DNA from: Mesorhizobium comanense
Lineage (GTDB): Bacteria; Pseudomonadota; Alphaproteobacteria; Rhizobiales; Rhizobiaceae
Length of the DNA: 64,000 nucleotides
NCBI RefSeq assembly: GCF_005503535.1
Contig: NZ_SCNN01000012.1
Location: 1 to 64,000 of the forward strand
Direction of reading: 5' to 3'
The position numbers were made by a program, and so were the translations under genes. Shown here piece by piece: positions 8,338-17,102 of the stretch (positions within the stretch are counted from its first letter, which is position 1; each line of letters begins with the position of its first letter). The notes under the pieces are model-generated. The model saw only the letters and a program-made list of their open reading frames with translations, was not told the DNA's origin and ran no database searches.

Positions 8338-8753
8338 GATGCGACCTCAAATCCCTTGGCGTAGCGCTTCAGCCGCTCATCGAGCGTGCCGGTGTGCAGT
8401 TCGAACATGTGGTTGTCGTCGTCGTAGAAATAGATTGATCTGCCTTCGCCCTCGACGCGCGGACGCGGCGGACGCATGCCCAGCCCGAGCTTGGCGACAC
8501 GCTCGGCGTAGCGGTCGAAATCGGCGTCGTCGATCTTGAAGGCGATGTGGTTGTAGCTGCGCTCGGGAAGCCTCTCGCCCTCCATGATGGCGATCCAGAT
8601 GTCGCCGATCAGGAAGAATTTCTCACGCGACAGCGAGAATTGCGTGGCGTCGCTGGCATAGACCTCGCGGGCGTCGAACACGCCCTCCAAAATCTCGGTC
8701 ATCCGGTCGAGGTCGCGGACGATGAAGGTCATGTGGGACAGGCCCTCGATCAT
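8334..8753 (-). CDS. fosX: FosX-type fosfomycin hydrolase
   Basis: Vicinal-oxygen-chelate metalloenzyme that opens the epoxide of fosfomycin, itself a phosphonate, with water. Starting at 8753 the protein has 139 residues; the metal ligands H7, H69 and E118 and the FosX general base E44 are all at the expected positions. ATGA overlaps join it to phnI upstream (stop at 8750) and phnJ downstream (start at 8337), so it is a fully integrated member of the C-P lyase operon. FosX in the phn operon is established for Mesorhizobium loti; that enzyme is reported to be a weak fosfomycin resistance protein with some glutathione transferase activity, which suggests a catabolic rather than defensive job here. 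Confidence 0.93.
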   Translation of the reverse strand: MIEGLSHMTFIVRDLDRMTEILEGVFDAREVYASDATQFSLSREKFFLIGDIWIAIMEGERLPERSYNHIAFKIDDADFDRYAERVAKLGLGMRPPRPRVEGEGRSIYFYDDDNHMFELHTGTLDERLKRYAKGFEVAS

Positions 8754-9862
8754 TCGGCGGCCTCCCGCTCTTCCTGCGCCTTGGGGAGATTCTCGCGGGC
8801 CTCGTATTCGGCGCGCATGCGGCGCACGAGGTCGAGCTCGGCCTGGAAGTCGACATAGTGCGGCAGCTTCAGGTGCTCGACGAAGCCGGTCGCCTGGACA
8901 TTGTCGGAGTGCGAGATGACGAACTCCTCGTCCTGGGCGGCGGCGACGATGTCCTCGCCGAGTTCGGAGGCGCGAAGGGCCCGATCGCACAGCGCCATGG
9001 CCATCGCCTTGCGCTCGCTCTGGCCGAAGACGAGACCATAACCTCGGGTGAATTGTGGCGGCGCCTTGGCAGAGCCCTTGAACTGGTTGACCATCTGGCA
9101 TTCGGTGACCCGCACCGTGCCGAGCGGCACCGCGAAGGGGAGTTCGGGGACGTCGAGCTCCAGTTCCACCTCGCCGATGCGGATCTCGCCGACAAAGGGG
9201 TGGTTGCGGGCATAGCCGCGCTGGGTCGAATAGCCGAGCGCCAGGAGAAAGCCCTCGTCGCCGCGCGACAGCGCCTGCAGGCGGATATCGCGCGCCATCG
9301 GGAATTCCAGCGGCTCGCGGGTGATATCGCCCGGGACGTGATCCCCGGGCATTTCGCCATCCGGTTCGATCAGGCCTTCGCGGGCGAGGATCGCCGAGAC
9401 GCGGGGCATGGCCTGCGCTTCCGCCTCGCGCCGCAAGGGTTCGGCGACATCGGCGCCGGCGGCAAGCTCGGGGTCGAGCAGGCGGTGCGTGTAATCGAAG
9501 GTTGGGCCAAGCAACTGGCCGCCGGGCAGGTCCTTGTAGGTCGCCGACACGCGCCGTTCGACCAGCATGGCGCCGGTATCGATCGGCTTGGTGTAGCCGA
9601 AGCGCGGCAGCGTGGTGCGATAGGCGCGAACGAGGAAGATCGCCTCGATCATGTCGCCGCGTGCCTGGACGATGGCGAGTGCCGCCAGTTCCCGGTCATA
9701 GAGCGAGCCTTCGCTCATCACCCGGTCGACGCCGAGCGCCAGCTGCTCGACGATCTGGTCGAGGCGCAACGCCGGCACCGAGCGATCGCCACGCCGGCGG
9801 TCGGCAAGCAGGCTGTGGGCGTTGGCAATGGCGGCCTCGCCGCCTTTAACCGCGACATACAT
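8750..9862 (-). CDS. phnI: C-P lyase core subunit PhnI
   Basis: Nucleosidase subunit of the C-P lyase core. Together with PhnG, PhnH and PhnL it replaces the adenine of ATP with the phosphonate. The 370-residue protein begins MYVAVKGGEAAIANAH and carries the typical PhnI segments LDQIVEQLALGVDRVMSEGS and ECQMVNQFKG. It follows phnH by a single base and overlaps fosX by 4 bases. Length agrees with the family. Confidence 0.96.
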   Translation of the reverse strand: MYVAVKGGEAAIANAHSLLADRRRGDRSVPALRLDQIVEQLALGVDRVMSEGSLYDRELAALAIVQARGDMIEAIFLVRAYRTTLPRFGYTKPIDTGAMLVERRVSATYKDLPGGQLLGPTFDYTHRLLDPELAAGADVAEPLRREAEAQAMPRVSAILAREGLIEPDGEMPGDHVPGDITREPLEFPMARDIRLQALSRGDEGFLLALGYSTQRGYARNHPFVGEIRIGEVELELDVPELPFAVPLGTVRVTECQMVNQFKGSAKAPPQFTRGYGLVFGQSERKAMAMALCDRALRASELGEDIVAAAQDEEFVISHSDNVQATGFVEHLKLPHYVDFQAELDLVRRMRAEYEARENLPKAQEEREAAE

Positions 9863-9863
9863 T

Positions 9864-10475
9864 CTATGCCTCCAACATCTTGATGCGCGTGGTGCGCGGC
9901 AGGCAGGCCAGCGCTTCTGGGGAGGCGAGGATGATGTCCACGCCGCGCGGAAAACGCTTGTTGTTCTGCTTCCACTGCTCGACGAAGTGACGCGGCATCT
10001 GTGCCGGCGCGATCGTGGCCGTGGTTTCGATACCCGGGCCTTCGAGCAGCAGCGGGGTGCCCGAGGTGAGATCGGCGACCTGCAGGATCAGCGTCGTCGA
10101 GCGGTCTGGATAGTCCTGCGTGCCCTGCGAAAAACCGTCCAGCGCCATCATCTCGGCGGGCGTGGCGACAAACGCGAAATGCGCGTCGGCGGGCGTGTTG
10201 GCCAGCGGCGCGCCGGAGTGAAAGCCGAGCCAGGAGATGACCGCGGCCGAGGCGTGCAGGGCCGGGTCGAGCCACACCGGCGCGTCGTTGTCGCAAAGGG
10301 CGAGCGCGATGGCGCCCGATGTGGCCGAAAGCGGCGCCGGCGGTCGGGCGAGGGCGGGCAAGGGCTGTACGCTGCCTGGCCGCGCCATGGCGTCCATGAC
10401 CGCGCGGAACACGGCCTGGGCGTTGAAGACCGGATCGGCGAAACCGCCTTCGATCGATTGTACCGCGATATCCAT
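9864..10475 (-). CDS. phnH: C-P lyase core subunit PhnH
   Basis: Structural subunit of the PhnGHIJ core, 203 residues from the start at 10475 (MDIAVQSIEGGFADPVFNAQ). Typical PhnH segments are FRAVMDAMARPG, PVWLDPAL and TTRIKMLEA at the C-terminus. The start codon shares its first base with the phnG stop (TGATG), a coupled arrangement. The open frame continues upstream, but that sequence is phnG in another frame. Confidence 0.94.
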   Translation of the reverse strand: MDIAVQSIEGGFADPVFNAQAVFRAVMDAMARPGSVQPLPALARPPAPLSATSGAIALALCDNDAPVWLDPALHASAAVISWLGFHSGAPLANTPADAHFAFVATPAEMMALDGFSQGTQDYPDRSTTLILQVADLTSGTPLLLEGPGIETTATIAPAQMPRHFVEQWKQNNKRFPRGVDIILASPEALACLPRTTRIKMLEA

Positions 10476-10936
10476 CAATCCTCTCCGCGAACCATGGTGA
10501 AGAAGTCCACCTTCGTGGCCGCCGTTTCCGCGCGGCGCTTCTCCTGGGCCGAGCTCAGGGCCGACCTCAAAGGCGCGATCAGCCCGGCTTCGACCTGGGC
10601 GCGCCGGGCAGGGTCCTGCCACAACGCGTCGGCGATGGCCGCCAGCTTTGCCTTCTGCCAGTCGCGGCCAAGCGCGTAGCAGTGGCCGACCTGTCCGGAC
10701 GGCACGCGCACCGTGGCGCGGGTGACGGTCGCCTCGCCAACATTGAAGGGCGCGCCGCCGCCGCCGATACGGCCGCGCAACGTCACGAGCCCGGTCTCGG
10801 GACCGCGCAGCAGCTCGGCTTCCGCCGGCAGGCCGGCCTCGTTCCAGAGCCGGACGATGTCGTCGCCGCTGGATTGCGCCAGCGTCGCCATCGCGGCCTT
10901 GCGCTCGGCCTGTTCGCGGGCTTCCTGTCCTCGCAT
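10475..10936 (-). CDS. phnG: C-P lyase core subunit PhnG
   Basis: Small subunit of the C-P lyase core that supports the PhnI reaction. From the start at 10936 (MRGQEAREQAERKAAMATLAQS) the protein is 153 residues, the usual PhnG length, with the family region GLVTLRGRIGGGGAPFNVGE and GHCYALGRD. An in-frame extension to 11146 would run through the promoter and operator and was rejected. It is the first gene of the operon and is transcribed divergently from phnF. Confidence 0.92.
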   Translation of the reverse strand: MRGQEAREQAERKAAMATLAQSSGDDIVRLWNEAGLPAEAELLRGPETGLVTLRGRIGGGGAPFNVGEATVTRATVRVPSGQVGHCYALGRDWQKAKLAAIADALWQDPARRAQVEAGLIAPLRSALSSAQEKRRAETAATKVDFFTMVRGED

Positions 10937-10960
10937 CGCTTGTCGTCCTCTTTGCCAAAC

Positions 10961-10980
10961 TTGTCTATTGATATAGACAA
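10961..10980. promoter_or_regulatory. Probable PhnF operator in the phnG-phnF divergent promoter
   Basis: A palindrome with perfect 8-base arms, TTGTCTAT and ATAGACAA, around a TGAT centre lies 25 bases before phnG. The GTCTAT/ATAGAC core resembles sites bound by GntR/UTRA PhnF regulators. On the minus strand a TATAAT hexamer at 10989-10994 could be the phnG -10 element, which would place the palindrome just past the transcription start, suited to repression. No convincing -35 is visible. Confidence 0.65.
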
Positions 10981-11072
10981 CTATACAAATTATACATACT
11001 ACGTAGCGCGAGTCCATGACGGGTGCATGACAGGCGCGGAATGCCGGGGGCGGCACAGGCCGGGGACAATTC

Positions 11073-11822
11073 ATGATCGGGCGGCAAGGCGTGGACAGCA
11101 TCGAGAGGCGCAGCGGCGTATCGCTGTGGCGGCAGATCGCCGACAAGATCCTGCATGCGATATCGACCGGCGACTTCGCCGAGAATGCAGCGCTGCCGCC
11201 GGAAATCGCGCTGGCCGAGCGCTATGGCGTCAACCGCCACACGGTGCGCAGCGCCATTGCGGCACTGGTACAGGAGGGTGTGCTGCGCGCCGAACAGGGG
11301 CGCGGTACTTTCGTTCTGTCGCGCAAGCGGCTCTCCTATCCGATCGGCGCGCGAACGCGCTTTTCGACTGGCCTGCAAGGGCAGACGTCGGAACGGCACA
11401 TCGTGCTGCTCGCTTCATCGATCGAGCCGGCCGGCCAGCGGGTCGCCGAGGGGCTGGGACTGACCCGGGGCACCGAGGTGATAAGACTGGAGACACGCGG
11501 CGAGGCCGATGGGCGGCCGATATCGCGCGCCACTGCGTGGTTCGATGCCAGGCGCTTCGCCGGCATCGACAGGGTGATGGCCGAGACCGGATCGATCACG
11601 GCGTCGCTCAGCCGCCTGGGTGTAGACGATTATCTCCGGCAATCGACCGTGCTGTCGGCCCGCCATGCCGATGCGTCCGACCTGGCCGATCTCGACCTGC
11701 AGCCGGGCGCCATCGTGCTGGTCACGGTCGCCGTCAACGTCACGCCGGACGGCCAGCCGATCCAGTTTTCGGAGTCGCGCTTTCCGGCCGAGCGGATCGA
11801 GTTGAAGCTGTCAGCGCTCTGA
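11073..11822 (+). CDS. phnF: GntR/UTRA regulator of phosphonate metabolism PhnF
   Basis: A 249-residue GntR-family regulator. The N-terminal winged helix (about residues 10-75) contains LPPEIALAERYGVNRHTVRSA, and the rest is a UTRA ligand-binding domain ending QFSESRFPAERIEL. PhnF proteins usually repress phn genes until a phosphonate-related ligand binds. It is divergent from phnG and shares a 136-base promoter region containing a strong palindrome. A GGGGA stretch precedes the ATG. Confidence 0.92.
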   Translation: MIGRQGVDSIERRSGVSLWRQIADKILHAISTGDFAENAALPPEIALAERYGVNRHTVRSAIAALVQEGVLRAEQGRGTFVLSRKRLSYPIGARTRFSTGLQGQTSERHIVLLASSIEPAGQRVAEGLGLTRGTEVIRLETRGEADGRPISRATAWFDARRFAGIDRVMAETGSITASLSRLGVDDYLRQSTVLSARHADASDLADLDLQPGAIVLVTVAVNVTPDGQPIQFSESRFPAERIELKLSAL

Positions 11823-11922
11823 GCCAGCCTCATACGAGACCGTGGTTTATCTGAACTCACGCTGATATCAGACCAGCCCTGTTGCACTTACTTGTCAGCG
11901 ACGGCGCATTCGAGGACCGGCT

Positions 11923-12070
11923 TCCCCCCACTCCGTCTCGGCTTCGCCGAGCCACCTCTCCCCCCTCCGGAGGGAGAGGAAGCGAGCTAGCTGGAGTAAG
12001 CTCGCGCCTTTCCTCTCCCCCGTCGATCGGGGGAGAGGTGTCGAGCGAAGCTCGGCGGAGTGGGGGTCGA
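11923..12070. repeat. MITE-like inverted repeat element
   Basis: Two inverted arms of about 40 bases (11923-11963 and 12029-12069), both bearing CCCACTCCG / CGGAGTGGG ends, flank a short centre, with an inner perfect hairpin at 12012-12038. The right half matches the repeat at 44-111. It lies between the convergent ends of phnF and the dehydrogenase gene and encodes nothing. Confidence 0.75.
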
Positions 12071-12098
12071 CCTACGCTGGTTGTCACCGCATGCCATG

Positions 12099-13118
12099 TT
12101 ATGCCCCGATTTCGATGACAGCCTTGATCAGCCCGGCTTTCTCATGCGCCCAGCGGGCGAGGTCGCGCGGCGCGCCAGCGAGCGTGGTGCGGTGGGTGAC
12201 GAGCTTGTCCAGCGGCACGGCGCCATTGCGGATCGAGGCGGCGACGTGGTCGAAGTCGGCGCGCAAGGCGTTGCGACTGCCGACCAGCGTCATCTCGCGT
12301 TTGTGGAATTCCGGATCGGAAAAGACGATGTCGTCCTTGACGACGCTGACCAGAACCAGCGTGCCGCCATGCGCCACATGGGCAAAGGCCGACTGCACCG
12401 ACTGCGTGTTGCCGGTGGCGTCGAAGACCACGTCGAAACCTTCGCCCGCGGTGGCCTCCCTGACCAGGTCGGGCGCGGCAGCGCGCGAGCCGTCGAGGAT
12501 GTTGAAACCGAGCTCAGCCGCCGCGAAGTCCAACCTTTCGCTGCTCATGTCGAGGAGTGTCACGTCGAGCCCGGCAATGCGGGCGAAGATCGCGGTGCCG
12601 AGCCCGATCGGACCGGCGCCGACGACCAGTGTGCGGGCGCCTTGATCGGCGCGGGCGCGGCGCACGGCATGCGCGCCGATGGCCAGGAACTCGACCGCCG
12701 CGGCGTCGGCCAGCGACAGGCCGTTGGCCGGGTAGAGATTGCCTGCCGGCACCAGGATCTGGTCGCACATCGCGCCGTCGCGATGCACGCCCAGCACCTC
12801 GATCCTGACGCAGCAATTGGGCTTGCCGTGCCGGCAGGCGATGCATCTGCCGCAGGCGAGGTAGGGGTTGATGATGACAGGCTCACCGATCGCGAGATCG
12901 ACGCCGTCTCCGGTCCCAACGACGGTCCCCGACACTTCATGGCCCATGATGCGGGGGTAGGCGAGGAACGGATGCTTGCCTTCGAAGATGTGGTAGTCGG
13001 TGCCGCAGATGCCGACATGGCTGACCGCGACCAGCGCCCAGCCGTGGGGCGGCGACCCGGGCGCGGGGCGGTCTTCCAGGACAAGGTCGCCGGGTGAACG
13101 GCAGACGACGGCTTTCAT
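12099..13118 (-). CDS. Zinc-dependent alcohol/polyol dehydrogenase
   Basis: Medium-chain dehydrogenase, 339 residues. It has the catalytic zinc segment GICGTDYH and GHE, a structural zinc set (C-x2-C-x2-C-x7-C in YLACGRCIACRHGKPNCC) and a Rossmann motif (VVGAGPIGLGTA). It is similar in kind to L-idonate, L-galactonate or threonine-type dehydrogenases. The neighbouring sugar ABC transporter and UxaA-type dehydratase make a sugar or sugar-acid substrate likely; which one is not visible. The start at 13118 is chosen over an in-frame upstream ATG (MNRTGSN) because it begins the fold exactly. Confidence 0.85.
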   Translation of the reverse strand: MKAVVCRSPGDLVLEDRPAPGSPPHGWALVAVSHVGICGTDYHIFEGKHPFLAYPRIMGHEVSGTVVGTGDGVDLAIGEPVIINPYLACGRCIACRHGKPNCCVRIEVLGVHRDGAMCDQILVPAGNLYPANGLSLADAAAVEFLAIGAHAVRRARADQGARTLVVGAGPIGLGTAIFARIAGLDVTLLDMSSERLDFAAAELGFNILDGSRAAAPDLVREATAGEGFDVVFDATGNTQSVQSAFAHVAHGGTLVLVSVVKDDIVFSDPEFHKREMTLVGSRNALRADFDHVAASIRNGAVPLDKLVTHRTTLAGAPRDLARWAHEKAGLIKAVIEIGA

Positions 13119-13189
13119 GTTCGATCCAGTTCTGTTCATGAAATCGCCGGTCCGCATGAGGTGGCGGACGGGTGATGGATTTGAGGTGG

Positions 13190-14158
13190 CTACTTGCCGC
13201 CGCGCCTGCGCAAGCCATCGAAATAGACGATGACGATGATCAGCACGCCGGTGATGATGCGCTGCCAGAAGGCGTTGACGTTGAGCAGGTTGGCGCCGTT
13301 GTTGATGGTCGCCAGGATGAAGGCGCCAAGCAGCGGACCGTGCACGGAGCCGACCGCGCCGAACAGCGAGGTGCCGCCGATGACCGACGAGGCGATCGCC
13401 TGCAGTTCCCAGCCCTCGGCCTGCGTCGGGTTGCCGATGCCGATGCGCGAGGCGAGCAGCACGCCGACGAAGGCGGCGCACAGGCCCGACAGCGTGTAGG
13501 CCATGTAGATGGTGCGCTGGACATTGACGCCGGACAGGCGCGATGCCTCGGCGTTGGAGCCGACCGAAAAGAGATAGCGGCCCCAGCGGCTGTGGTGAAG
13601 GAAGACATAGGCCGGAATGCCGACCAGGATGACCATCCAGAACAGGTTGGGGACGCCGAGGAAGGAGTTGCGCGAGAATTCCTGGAATGCGTCGTTGTTG
13701 ATCGAGATCGAATTGCCGTTGGTCATCAACAGGCCGATGCCGCGCAGCGAGGTCAGCGTCGCCAGTGTGATGATGAAGGGTGGCAGGCCCATCTTGACGA
13801 TGCCGAAGCCGTGGAACAGGCCGATGGCGACACCGACCAGCAGCGTGAGCAGGATGGCCAGGAAGACCGGCACGCCGGCATTGATCAGCATGGCGGCAAT
13901 GACGGTGGCGAAGCCCACGACCGCGCCGACGGACAGATCGATGCCGCCGGTGATGATGACGAAGGTCTGGCCGACCGCCAGGATGGCGATCATCGATCCC
14001 TGCCGCAGAAGGTTCGAGATGTTGTTGGCCGAAGCGAAGCTCGGCGTCGCCACCGACAGGATGACCCAGAGCAGCACCAGCAAAGCCAGCAAAGTCAGTC
14101 CGAACAGGGCGTTGTAATTGCGCTTCGGCTTTTCGGCGGGGATAGCCTCGATGCTCAT
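13190..14158 (-). CDS. Ribose-type sugar ABC transporter permease (RbsC family)
   Basis: Inner-membrane permease of a CUT2 sugar importer, 322 residues, with about nine membrane segments and the family motif FVIITGGIDLSVGAVVGFAT. GGGAGGA precedes the start, and its ATG overlaps the stop of the ATPase gene by 4 bases. It would import the sugar bound by the protein encoded at 15882-16877. Confidence 0.94.
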   Translation of the reverse strand: MSIEAIPAEKPKRNYNALFGLTLLALLVLLWVILSVATPSFASANNISNLLRQGSMIAILAVGQTFVIITGGIDLSVGAVVGFATVIAAMLINAGVPVFLAILLTLLVGVAIGLFHGFGIVKMGLPPFIITLATLTSLRGIGLLMTNGNSISINNDAFQEFSRNSFLGVPNLFWMVILVGIPAYVFLHHSRWGRYLFSVGSNAEASRLSGVNVQRTIYMAYTLSGLCAAFVGVLLASRIGIGNPTQAEGWELQAIASSVIGGTSLFGAVGSVHGPLLGAFILATINNGANLLNVNAFWQRIITGVLIIVIVYFDGLRRRGGK

Positions 14159-15708
14159 GTCTTTCCTCCCAGCTTTTCTTGTTTCTCGGCCAGCGCCTGT
14201 GTGAGAATTTCCTCGTGGTCGGCGGTGCGGAAGCCGTGCGTGGCCACAAGCTTGCCGCGGCGGAACACATGCAGCGTGTCGGCGAGCTCATAGACCTCGG
14301 GCAGGTAGGACGAGATCAGGATGATGCCGGCGCCCTTAGACAGGAGAGTGCCGAACAGGCGGTAGATCTCGGCCTTGGTGCCAACATCGACGCCGACCGT
14401 CGGCTCGTCGAAGATGAAGAGCTTGGCGCCATGCGCCAGCCACTTGCCGATGACGATCTTCTGCTGGTTGCCGCCCGACAGGCTGGAGGCCAGTGCGTTG
14501 CGTGTCGGCGTCTTGATCCTGAGATCGGCGATCTGGCGGTCGGCCTGCGTCTTTTCCTGCGCGCCGGAGATCAGCAGATTGTTGGAGATGCGCTTGTAGA
14601 TCGGCAGGTTGAGGTTGAGGCCGACAGGCAGGTTGAGGCAGAGGCCCTGATCGCGGCGGCTTTCCGGCGCCAGCGCCATGCCGAGCTTGATGGCGTCATG
14701 CTCGGAATTGACCTGGACTTCGCTGCCCTGCCACAGGATCTGGCCCGCCGATTTGCGGTGGCGGCCGTACAGTGTGGTGACGAACTCGCTGCGGCCGGCG
14801 CCGATCAGGCCATAGAGGCCGACGATCTCGCCGGCGCGAACCGTCATGGAGACATTCTCGAAGCCCTTGCCCGACAGGTTCCTGGCCTCCACGATCGCGG
14901 CGCCCGGAGTGAAGTGCTCCTTGTGGTAGACCTGCTCGATCGAACGGTTGATCATCAGCTTGACCAGTTCGGCGTCGTTGGTCTCGGCGATGTTCCTGGT
15001 GCCGACCAGCGTGCCGTCGCGCAGCACGGAGACACGGTCGGCGAGCTCGAACACTTCCTCCATGCGGTGGCTGATGTAGATGATCGTCACGCCTTCGCTC
15101 TTGAGCCGGCGGATCAGGGTGAAGAGCTGGTCGGCCTCCTTGCGGGTAAGGTAGGCCGTCGGCTCGTCGAAGATCAGGAATTTGGTACCGCGCACGGTGG
15201 CGCGGGCGGCGGCGATCAACTGCTGCTGGCCGATGGTGAGGTCGCCGAGCACGACATGGGCGGGCAGGTCGAAGCCGAGATCGTCGATGATCTTCTGCGC
15301 CTGCCTGACCATGGCGCGCTGCTGCAGGATGCCGAAGCGCGCAGTCTCCTCGCCCAGGAACATGTTGGCGGCGACCGTCAGGTGACGGCACAGCACGACC
15401 TCCTGGTGAACGGCGTTGATGCCAAGCGCCATCGCCTCATGCGGGGTCGCAAGCGCGGCGGGCCTGCCTTCCCAGACAACCTCGCCCGAGGTCCGCGGCA
15501 TGACGCCGGTCAGGAGTTTTATGAGGGTGGATTTGCCGGCGCCGTTCTCGCCGACGATGGCGTGGATCTCGCCGGCCCTGAAGGCCAGCGTCACTGGTTT
15601 CAGCGCATGGGTGCCGGGATATTTCTTCTCCAGGCCGCGCAGTTCGAGGATCGTCCGGCCGGGCTCCAGCACGGGGGCGGGATGCAGGTCTTGCGCCGTC
15701 GATGTCAT
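14155..15708 (-). CDS. Ribose-type sugar ABC transporter ATPase (two ABC domains)
   Basis: CUT2-family ATPase, 517 residues, made of two fused ABC modules. The first has Walker A GENGAGKSTLIK and Walker B FLIFDEPTAYL; the second carries the signature LSGGNQQKIVIGKWL and FIFDEPTVGVD, the usual degenerate pairing of this family. The start at 15708 (MTSTAQDL) has GGGAGG upstream; a longer in-frame start is not supported. It lies 173 bases after the binding-protein gene. Confidence 0.94.
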   Translation of the reverse strand: MTSTAQDLHPAPVLEPGRTILELRGLEKKYPGTHALKPVTLAFRAGEIHAIVGENGAGKSTLIKLLTGVMPRTSGEVVWEGRPAALATPHEAMALGINAVHQEVVLCRHLTVAANMFLGEETARFGILQQRAMVRQAQKIIDDLGFDLPAHVVLGDLTIGQQQLIAAARATVRGTKFLIFDEPTAYLTRKEADQLFTLIRRLKSEGVTIIYISHRMEEVFELADRVSVLRDGTLVGTRNIAETNDAELVKLMINRSIEQVYHKEHFTPGAAIVEARNLSGKGFENVSMTVRAGEIVGLYGLIGAGRSEFVTTLYGRHRKSAGQILWQGSEVQVNSEHDAIKLGMALAPESRRDQGLCLNLPVGLNLNLPIYKRISNNLLISGAQEKTQADRQIADLRIKTPTRNALASSLSGGNQQKIVIGKWLAHGAKLFIFDEPTVGVDVGTKAEIYRLFGTLLSKGAGIILISSYLPEVYELADTLHVFRRGKLVATHGFRTADHEEILTQALAEKQEKLGGKT

Positions 15709-15836
15709 GACAATCCTCCCAGATTGATCTCCCGGCTTGGCTCCCACGAGTTGGCCACGACTTGGCACCAAGACGAGGCTTTCGAGGCGCCTGCCGGCAG
15801 CCTAGTCCAGACCGCCGGATTTCCAAGCGATATGAT

Positions 15837-15863
15837 GTTTCCGGGGCACGCGGCCCCGGAAAC
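15837..15863 (-). promoter_or_regulatory. Strong hairpin after the binding-protein gene
   Basis: GTTTCCGGGG and CCCCGGAAAC form a perfect 10-base-pair stem between the binding-protein and ATPase genes. No U-tract follows, so it more likely stabilises the upstream message or attenuates read-through than terminates fully. Confidence 0.55.
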
Positions 15864-15881
15864 CGTGCGACGCGACGATGC

Positions 15882-16877
15882 TCAGTTGAGCTTCGGGTTG
15901 AGCAAGGCGTCGATCTTGGGGTCCTTCATGTTGGCCTTGGTGACGAGATTGGCGCCGGTGTCGACATTGGCCTCCACCTTCTCGCCCTTCGAGGCGGCGA
16001 GCGCGGTCTTGATGCCGTCATAGCCCATCCGGTACGGATCCTGGACGACAAGGCCGGAGATGACGCCGTCATTGAGGAACTTGATCAGCTTCTCGTCGCT
16101 GTCGAAGCCGATCAGCGCGACCTTGCCGGCAAGCTTGTTCTCGGCGACCGCCTGGCCGACGCCCTGCGCCATGATCAGGTTGGAGGCGAAGATGCCCTTC
16201 AGGTCCGGATTGGCGGTGATCAGGTCGGTGGCGATGTTGAGACCGGTGGTGGCCTGGCCGTCGGCATATTTGTCGGCGATCAGTTCGAGGCCGGGATATT
16301 TGGCCTTGAGCTCTTCCTTGAAGCCCTGGGCGCGCTGCTCGAGCGAACCGGCGCCGGGAAGGGCGGTGATGAGCGCAACCTTGCCCTCGACCTTGCCGCC
16401 ATTGGCCGCGCCGATGGCCGCTGCGAGACCGTCCGCCGCGACGCGGCCGCCCTGGACGTTGTCGGTGGTCAGGAACGAGGTGAAGGCCTTGGAGTCGGCG
16501 CTGGAGTCGATGCCGATGATCTTGACCTTGGCCGCGGCTTCGTCGATCGGCTTGCCGAGCGCCTTGGCTTCGGTCGGCGCGATGACGACGGCGGCCGGAT
16601 TGCCGGCGACGGCGTTCTCGAGGATGGAGATCTGGCCGTTGACATCGGTTTCAGCCTGGGCGCCGAGCTCCGGCACGTTGACGCCGAGATCCTTGCCGGC
16701 CTTGCGGGCGCCGGCCAGAACGATCTGCCAGTAGAAGGACGTGGTGTCCTTGACGATGATCGGGATCGTCACATCCGCCGCCGATACCGGTGCGGTGTGC
16801 ATGACGCCGGTGAGCATAGAGGCAGCCGCGAGTGCCATGACGGCGCGGCGGTTGAGAATGCTGGTCACGAATTTCAT
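15882..16877 (-). CDS. Ribose-type sugar-binding periplasmic protein (RbsB family)
   Basis: Periplasmic binding protein of the CUT2 importer, 331 residues, with a signal peptide ending near MHTAPVSAA and the type 1 periplasmic-binding fold (IPIIVKDTTSFYWQIVLAGA, IGIDSSADS, LIGFDSDEKLI). GGGAGGATCC lies just before the ATG. It is the first gene of the transporter operon; a motif in its upstream region is shared with the UxaA-family gene, suggesting common control. Confidence 0.94.
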   Translation of the reverse strand: MKFVTSILNRRAVMALAAASMLTGVMHTAPVSAADVTIPIIVKDTTSFYWQIVLAGARKAGKDLGVNVPELGAQAETDVNGQISILENAVAGNPAAVVIAPTEAKALGKPIDEAAAKVKIIGIDSSADSKAFTSFLTTDNVQGGRVAADGLAAAIGAANGGKVEGKVALITALPGAGSLEQRAQGFKEELKAKYPGLELIADKYADGQATTGLNIATDLITANPDLKGIFASNLIMAQGVGQAVAENKLAGKVALIGFDSDEKLIKFLNDGVISGLVVQDPYRMGYDGIKTALAASKGEKVEANVDTGANLVTKANMKDPKIDALLNPKLN

Positions 16878-16948
16878 TAGGATCCTCCCTAAGTCGCCCT
16901 GTGAACGTTACGGAAGCTCTGTCCGGTCAGGCGCGGCCCAAACAGAAC

Positions 16949-16968
16949 TTTATCAATAAAAAACATTT
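16949..16968. promoter_or_regulatory. Shared operator-like motif, transporter copy
   Basis: TTTATCAATAAAAAACATTT matches the site at 19817-19836 at 17 of 20 bases. It lies 72 bases upstream of the sugar-binding protein gene. It is probably a binding site for the regulator of this cluster, most simply the tandem-HTH GntR protein encoded at 20004-20906. Confidence 0.5.
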
Positions 16969-17102
16969 ACCGTATTTTGATAGTGCATCGGCCTAACCGA
17001 TGCAAGCGGTGTTTCGGGCCACTCCTCTCGAGGCCTCACGGGTCCGCGGCGCTGCTCCTCCCTTGCCCGTGGCCAACACTTCCGTTCCGTTCGACAAGAT
17101 AA

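Noticed and set aside
16897..16912. GTGAACGTTACGG resembling the LacI operator upstream of the RbsB-type gene
   Set aside because: Only the AACGTT centre matches; the flanks differ from the two operators at 27051 and 27324, so chance is likely.
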